The translations under genes were made by a program, and so were the position numbers. Positions 22,172-26,083 of a stretch of 26,083 nt of DNA are shown one piece after another. Each line of letters begins with the position of its first letter. Position 1 is the first letter of the stretch. The notes beneath the pieces are model-generated. The model saw nothing but the letters and a program-made list of their open reading frames with translations. It did no database searches and was not told the origin of the DNA. The DNA is from Candidatus Bathyarchaeota archaeon (GTDB lineage Archaea > Thermoproteota > Bathyarchaeia > TCS64). The stretch lies in assembly GCA_030602935.1 (NCBI GenBank), contig JAUVYU010000001.1, positions 1 to 26,083 of the forward strand, given 5' to 3'.

Positions 22172-24545
22172 CGTCTTTCCTCCTTCGAAGCTTCATTACG
22201 ATCCCGGGGATCAAGGGGGCTAGTATGAGGAGGGGTAGCAACGACTCTGGCATCACCATCCCCGGGAAATCCACTCGGGAGTGCTTCTCCGTGGAGTCGT
22301 AGTCGAGGTAGAAGGTCCAGCCGTCCTCCCCCTTGAACAGTATCTCCACGATGATGCTGTGTCCCTCCCTGAACTTTATCGACTTGATGACCTCGGCGGG
22401 GAGCATCAGCGCCTCCTCCGGGGACTCGTCGTCGACCCCCACGTCCTTGAACTGGTATGAGAACTTGGAGTCAGTCTCACCGTCCTCATCCAAGTCCGTG
22501 ACGAGGACCTTCATGTCGACCTCATGCTCCTTGTCCGAGTGCAGGAACAGGTAGAGGTTCAGGCTCCCCTTCATCTGGTAGTCTTCCTCTAGGGGCCCGA
22601 ACAGGTAGAATTGCCACCCCTTCTGCCAGTCTGTGCCGGAGAGGGTGTAGCTGTCCGTGCGCGCGCGCGTCCCAAGGGAGATGTAGTCCGGATGGGTGAG
22701 GATCATGTTCGTGTATTTTCCGTTGATGGTGACGCCAGAGGCGACGTACTCGAGGTTCAGGGCGGTGATTGGGCTATCGTCCACCGGCACCGACATGGCG
22801 GCTGCGGTGACCCAGACTATCAAAGTCGACATGAGCAGCAGGAACAGGAGCGCCATCGCTGACGGCCTCCGCCTCCTCTGCCTATCCTCCTCCTCCGTCC
22901 TCTGAGCCCTGGGGGCCTCCCTTCGCGGGAGTATCCAGCTGAAGAGCCTCCTGACCCTTATCTGGAGGATCCTGTCGGTTACGCTGCCCGTTTTGAGGGT
23001 CCTGACCCAGCCTCCCTCGTCTTTCTCGAGGAGGCCCTTCACTGCTGCGTAGGCCTGGAAGGGCGTGAGGACGTAGCTGAGGACTATGAACGAGAATATA
23101 CCCGAGTAGTCCTCCTTCGCGGTCTGCTCCAGGAAGAGCCCTGACAGACTCATGAGGGGGAGGGCAAAGAGGTTGCTCAGGATGAGGCACCACCCGAAGG
23201 TGGCCGTCCAGAAGAAGGGGTGCTCCCCCAGGAACTCGGCCGCCACCCAGAAGAATGTCCCGACGAGGAAGAAGAAGGACTGCAGATAGTATGGAGCGAA
23301 GTAGACGAACTCAAGCTTCTCCCGACCAGTCATGTTGTGGGACTTGAGGACGTCCCAGAAGTATTTCTTGACGGCGAAGGTGTGCCCTTCAGCCCAGCGC
23401 ATCCTCTGGTGGGCGAGAGCCCTGATGGTCGTGGGTATCTCGGCCGGGGCCTGGATGAGGGGGGTGTAGAGGACCTTGTAGCCCGCCAGGTACATCCTGA
23501 TAGTGAGGTCCCAGTCCTCGGTGATGCTGTGAGTCCAGCCCAGGTTCTTCAGTATCTCGGCCCTGATCATGAAGACGCTGCCCGTGATCATCTTCATGGA
23601 GCCGAAGAACTCCTGGGCGACCCGCTCGATCATGTAGCCCCCGCTGAACTCGGCCCTGATCCCCTTCGTTATCCAGTTCTCGTTCTTGTTGAGGTGGTGG
23701 AGCTGGTATCCCTGGACGACGCCTATCTTTCGACGCTCGAACCAGTCGTCGACCCTGTCCAGAAGCTCCTCGCCGTTCTCGTTCCCGCCGTTTTTACCGT
23801 TCTGACCGTTCTCGTAATGCCTGAGTACATCATCGGCGAACCTGTGGCCGTTCCCGTTTGTCATCTCCCCGTGCCCATTGTTCCTGTTGCCGTCCTGCCC
23901 CTCGAAGTACCATAAGAAGCGCCTCAGGATGTCGGGGGGCGGGATAAAGTCCGCGTCGAAGACCACGGCGTATTTGGCCTTGGGATTCATGTAGTTGGTG
24001 GCCTTGCTGAGAGCACCGCCCTTGAACCCCGACCTTTCGTTCCTGTGAATGAACTTGACAGTCGGTCCGTCGGTGTTGAGGTTCAGCTCCTTCATTATCT
24101 CTATGGTCTCGTCCCTGGAGTCATCCGCTATGATGATCTCATAGTTCTCGTAGTCGATGTCCGAGCAGGCCTGTATCACACGGCGGGCGACGTTCTTTTC
24201 GTTGTAGAAGGGGAGCTGGATCGAGATGAAAGGCTCATCAATCTTCCTACCGTTGTCAAACCCATCGTTATGGGCAGATCCGTTGTTGTTCTGCCCTCTC
24301 AGGCTCGCGATGTAGTTGAGGCCCCCGTTCTGGATGGACTTGGTGCCGTTGGTCCCGTCTGTGCCGTTGCCGTTGCTGGCCCTGCCGAAGAATAGGGCGA
24401 TGAGGATCGCTAAGTAGTACTTGCAGGCGAAGAGGAAGAAGAAGAGGCCGAAAGCCAGGGCTACGTATGAGAACGTTTGGCCTATGACGGCTACAGCCTC
24501 TATCTTTTGTCCCTCCTTCGCCTTTTCTGTAGTGGTGATGCACAC
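22164..24545 (-). CDS. Membrane family 2 glycosyltransferase with Asn/Gly-rich inserts and external C-terminal domain
   Basis: A 793-residue processive-type GT2 enzyme (cellulose-synthase or hyaluronan-synthase-like). A membrane region comes first (about 20-53). The catalytic domain follows, with IIIADDSRDET (Asp 141-142), the DXD-type FDADF (197-199), SITEDWDL (catalytic TED, 342-344) and QRMRW (380-384). Next come several membrane helices (about 408-500), an arginine-rich loop (541-561), another helix (563-584), a beta-rich external domain (about 590-755) and an end with DFPGMVMPESLL, a hydrophobic helix and MKLRRRKDDA. It should extend a polysaccharide across the membrane using a nucleotide sugar; the sugar is unknown. 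Stretches rich in Asn and Gly (57-72, 85-99, 216-234, 245-259) interrupt the catalytic region. It starts with GTG and heads a four-gene overlapping operon. Confidence 0.88.
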   Translation of the reverse strand: MCITTTEKAKEGQKIEAVAVIGQTFSYVALAFGLFFFLFACKYYLAILIALFFGRASNGNGTDGTNGTKSIQNGGLNYIASLRGQNNNGSAHNDGFDNGRKIDEPFISIQLPFYNEKNVARRVIQACSDIDYENYEIIIADDSRDETIEIMKELNLNTDGPTVKFIHRNERSGFKGGALSKATNYMNPKAKYAVVFDADFIPPPDILRRFLWYFEGQDGNRNNGHGEMTNGNGHRFADDVLRHYENGQNGKNGGNENGEELLDRVDDWFERRKIGVVQGYQLHHLNKNENWITKGIRAEFSGGYMIERVAQEFFGSMKMITGSVFMIRAEILKNLGWTHSITEDWDLTIRMYLAGYKVLYTPLIQAPAEIPTTIRALAHQRMRWAEGHTFAVKKYFWDVLKSHNMTGREKLEFVYFAPYYLQSFFFLVGTFFWVAAEFLGEHPFFWTATFGWCLILSNLFALPLMSLSGLFLEQTAKEDYSGIFSFIVLSYVLTPFQAYAAVKGLLEKDEGGWVRTLKTGSVTDRILQIRVRRLFSWILPRREAPRAQRTEEEDRQRRRRPSAMALLFLLLMSTLIVWVTAAAMSVPVDDSPITALNLEYVASGVTINGKYTNMILTHPDYISLGTRARTDSYTLSGTDWQKGWQFYLFGPLEEDYQMKGSLNLYLFLHSDKEHEVDMKVLVTDLDEDGETDSKFSYQFKDVGVDDESPEEALMLPAEVIKSIKFREGHSIIVEILFKGEDGWTFYLDYDSTEKHSRVDFPGMVMPESLLPLLILAPLIPGIVMKLRRRKDDA

Positions 24546-24558
24546 CTCTACAATATAT

Positions 24559-24577
24559 CGATTATACGATATAATCG
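24559..24577. promoter_or_regulatory. Perfect inverted repeat at the GT2 operon promoter
   Basis: CGATTATA and TATAATCG form a perfect 8-base inverted repeat around a 3-base spacer, 14-32 bases upstream of the GTG start, overlapping the likely TATA element of the minus-strand operon. A PadR regulator is transcribed divergently 200 bases away and could bind here. Confidence 0.5.
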
Positions 24578-24735
24578 GGCATTACCACCAAAACTAGTTT
24601 ATAAACCTTTATGCCCGAACTAGATCCTTCATAAGTGTTCTTCTGAGCATGCTTATGACGGCAGAATTAATAATCAACTTTCGTTTCACCGGATACATCG
24701 TGATTCTTTTCATGAAATCTCCCATACAGCATGCC

Positions 24736-24743
24736 TATATATC
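24736..24743 (+). promoter_or_regulatory. TATA box for the PadR gene
   Basis: TATATATC, part of CTATATATCG, is centred about 32 bases before the ATG at 24771. The ATATATCG piece recurs in the GT2 operon promoter at 24553-24560. No gene was seen between 24546 and 24770. Confidence 0.5.
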
Positions 24744-24770
24744 GCAGACAGAACACATCTTGCGGTCCGA

Positions 24771-25082
24771 ATGAGTGAAGAAGAGCCCGGCCTCGCGGAG
24801 CTGGAGACACGTTTCGTCCGGGGGTTTCTGGACGTAACCATAATGAAGCTGCTCCTCGAGGAGCCCTTCTGGGGCTACAAGATGATGGAGGTACTCAAGG
24901 ACAGGTACGGGGTCAAGGTGGGGCCCGCGGTGATCTACCCCCTCCTGGACTCCATGGAGGCAGATGGGCTAATCCTGGCCGAGACGGTCTACTCGGGCAA
25001 GAGGAAGCGCAAGGTGTACAAGGTGCTGCCTCAGGGCGAGGCTATGCTGAAGAACATGGACCGGATCCTGAAGAAGTTCTAG
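24771..25082 (+). CDS. PadR-family transcriptional regulator
   Basis: A 103-residue regulator of the PadR winged-helix family. The family pattern is plain: an opening helix (GFLDVTIMKLLLEEPFWGYKMMEVL), recognition helix region (KVGPAVIYPLLDSMEADGLI) and a wing (SGKRKRKVYKVLPQGEAMLKNM). The usual long C-terminal dimerisation helix is short here (about 15 residues), as in the compact PadR-s1 group. Such proteins dimerise and repress neighbouring genes until a ligand or signal releases them. The gene is divergent from the GT2/archaeosortase operon, whose promoter carries a perfect inverted repeat, so it may regulate that operon and itself. It ends in TAG, ten bases from the convergent ParA-like gene. 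Confidence 0.9.
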   Translation: MSEEEPGLAELETRFVRGFLDVTIMKLLLEEPFWGYKMMEVLKDRYGVKVGPAVIYPLLDSMEADGLILAETVYSGKRKRKVYKVLPQGEAMLKNMDRILKKF

Positions 25083-25091
25083 CCCTGTGAA

Positions 25092-25880
25092 TCAACCAGT
25101 CAGTTCGAGCAGCCTGCGGGCGACCTCCCTGAGGGCCCATGTGAAGGGGTGGCTGGGGTTGTCGAGGGCGAAGAGCGAAACCCGTTGGGCCAGGAGGAGG
25201 TCGCAGTAGCAGGGGATGATGGCTATTAGTGGTTTTGAGAACTTGCCCCCGACCTCGCTGAGGAGGGTCTTCCTGCTCTCATCGGAGACGAACATGTGGG
25301 GTCGTGACTTGTTGACTAGGATGTAGGTCTGTTTCTCGAAGGGCTCGTAGAGGTCCTCGGCCATCCTCTCGACGCCCTCGATGTCAAGCTGGTCGAGGCT
25401 GGAGACTATTATGGTGATGTCTGCGCTGACGACGGCGTTCACCGAGGAGAACTGGACCCCCGGGCTCGTGTCGATGATGACCACGTCGACGCCCATCTTC
25501 TTGGCCAGCTCGTCCTTCATCTCCATGACCTTCCTCAGGGCCTTCATCTGCCACTTCCGGTCCTTCCGGGCGATCTCACGCATCGCCTCCATGTCTGGGT
25601 TGGCGAAGCCTACGAGGAGCTTTCCCTTGGTGCCGTAGTTGGAGGTCAGGTCGACCATCACCGTCTCCAGCTTGGCCTTCCCATCGAGGTAGTTGTTGAT
25701 CCAGTCCCTGACGCTGCTCTTAGCCTGGAATATTGTGAGCAGGCTGGGGGCCCTGAAGTCGAAGTCGAGGAGGGCGACGTTGTGCCCCTCGGAGGCGAGT
25801 AGCGCGCTGATGTTGCTTGCGATCAGGCTCTTCCCCGTGCCTCCACGACTCGAGTGGATTGAGAACATCTTCACCATCAT
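25092..25880 (-). CDS. MinD/ParA-family P-loop ATPase
   Basis: A 262-residue ATPase of the MinD/ParA group. It has the deviant Walker A SSRGGTGKSLIASN (about 9-22) with the extra signature Lys replaced by Arg at the usual position, LLDFDFRAPSLL (switch I/A' region) and Walker B VDVVIIDTSPGVQFS (about 131-145). These proteins dimerise with ATP and position protein complexes, plasmids or filament machinery on membranes or DNA. No C-terminal amphipathic membrane-targeting helix of clear MinD type is visible. The gene is downstream of a winged-helix gene with a 7-base gap, so the two form one unit. The position next to the GT2 operon and the orphan pilin in the window might hint at envelope positioning, but nothing in the sequence proves it. 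Confidence 0.82.
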   Translation of the reverse strand: MMVKMFSIHSSRGGTGKSLIASNISALLASEGHNVALLDFDFRAPSLLTIFQAKSSVRDWINNYLDGKAKLETVMVDLTSNYGTKGKLLVGFANPDMEAMREIARKDRKWQMKALRKVMEMKDELAKKMGVDVVIIDTSPGVQFSSVNAVVSADITIIVSSLDQLDIEGVERMAEDLYEPFEKQTYILVNKSRPHMFVSDESRKTLLSEVGGKFSKPLIAIIPCYCDLLLAQRVSLFALDNPSHPFTWALREVARRLLELTG

Positions 25881-25887
25881 ACATCAC

Positions 25888-26083
25888 CTACGATATTACC
25901 GAGAAGAGCACCATCCTCCCATCCCTCTCCTTCTTGAGGTATCCCATCCTGACGAGCTGGTTGAGGTACCCGCTCTCCACGGCCCTCGCCCGCTCAGTCC
26001 TCTCCGAGATCTCGTCGGCCGTAGCCCTCCCCAGGCTGCTGGTCACGGTGGCGGTCTTCCTCAGGTGGTCGAAGGGGGAGAGG
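25888..26083 (-). CDS. Winged-helix protein, C-terminal part only
   Basis: The frame is open at the right edge, so the start lies outside the window. The visible 64 residues contain FDHLRKTATVTSSLGRATADEI followed by SERTERARAVESGYLNQLVRMGYLKKERDGRMVLFSV. This is a helix-turn-helix plus wing (GYLKKERDGRMVLF), typical of archaeal winged-helix regulators. The stop TAG is 7 bases upstream of the ParA-like start, so the two genes are cotranscribed and the pair could be a regulator and its ATPase partner. The full length and any other domains are unknown. Confidence 0.7.
   Translation of the reverse strand, partial: LSPFDHLRKTATVTSSLGRATADEISERTERARAVESGYLNQLVRMGYLKKERDGRMVLFSVIS

Noticed and set aside
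1..26083. CRISPR array, insertion sequence or phage genes
   Set aside because: No regularly spaced repeats, transposase, integrase or phage structural motifs were found in either strand.

Overview
The window looks archaeal, with high GC content. Four kinds of evidence point that way: a class III (prepilin-type) signal peptide, two archaeosortase-type transpeptidases, short AT-rich TATA boxes about 25 bases upstream of start codons with little or no leader, and typical archaeal small regulators. The mixture of genes would fit a Bathyarchaeia-like Thermoproteota lineage, but that placement is only a guess.

Layout. Bases 1-5700 hold unlinked metabolic genes: the end of an F420/FMN-dependent oxidoreductase, adenosine deaminase, a winged-helix regulator, an M24 peptidase, a GH3-like adenylating enzyme and a type IV pilin. 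Bases 5700-7430 form an AT-richer block with an MBL-fold hydrolase and a small alpha/beta-barrel protein. It lies between tRNA-Ala(UGC) and a degenerate copy of the 3' end of that tRNA, which is the geometry expected of an old integration. Bases 7500-13700 are mostly single leaderless genes: HAD phosphatase, AIM24-like, a BsuPI-domain protein interrupted by an in-frame TAG, a zinc-ribbon response regulator, TusA, an unknown protein, a CBS pair, an M19 dipeptidase and a YbaK deacylase. At 13804-14216 there is a chimeric pseudogene.

Two accessory systems follow and meet tail to tail. The first (14531-17938, + strand) is an overlapping three-gene operon: a short SMC-type ATPase with Smc5/6-like motifs and no recognisable hinge or zinc hook, a helical protein that could be its kleisin, and a tandem winged-helix protein that could be the KITE subunit. 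The second (24545 down to 17935, - strand) is a four-gene overlapping operon: a membrane GT2 glycosyltransferase with Asn/Gly-rich inserts and an external domain, an archaeosortase-like protein carrying the same kind of external domain, a second plain archaeosortase-like protein, and a soluble DUF2357/McrC-like protein. The GT2 and the first archaeosortase end in the same motif, hydrophobic or helical segment and basic tail, which resembles an archaeosortase sorting signal. A divergent PadR regulator and a perfect inverted repeat at the operon promoter suggest its control.

The window closes with a MinD/ParA-like ATPase and the end of a winged-helix gene in one operon. Functions of the SMC and archaeosortase systems are inferred from motifs and context; no homology search was possible.
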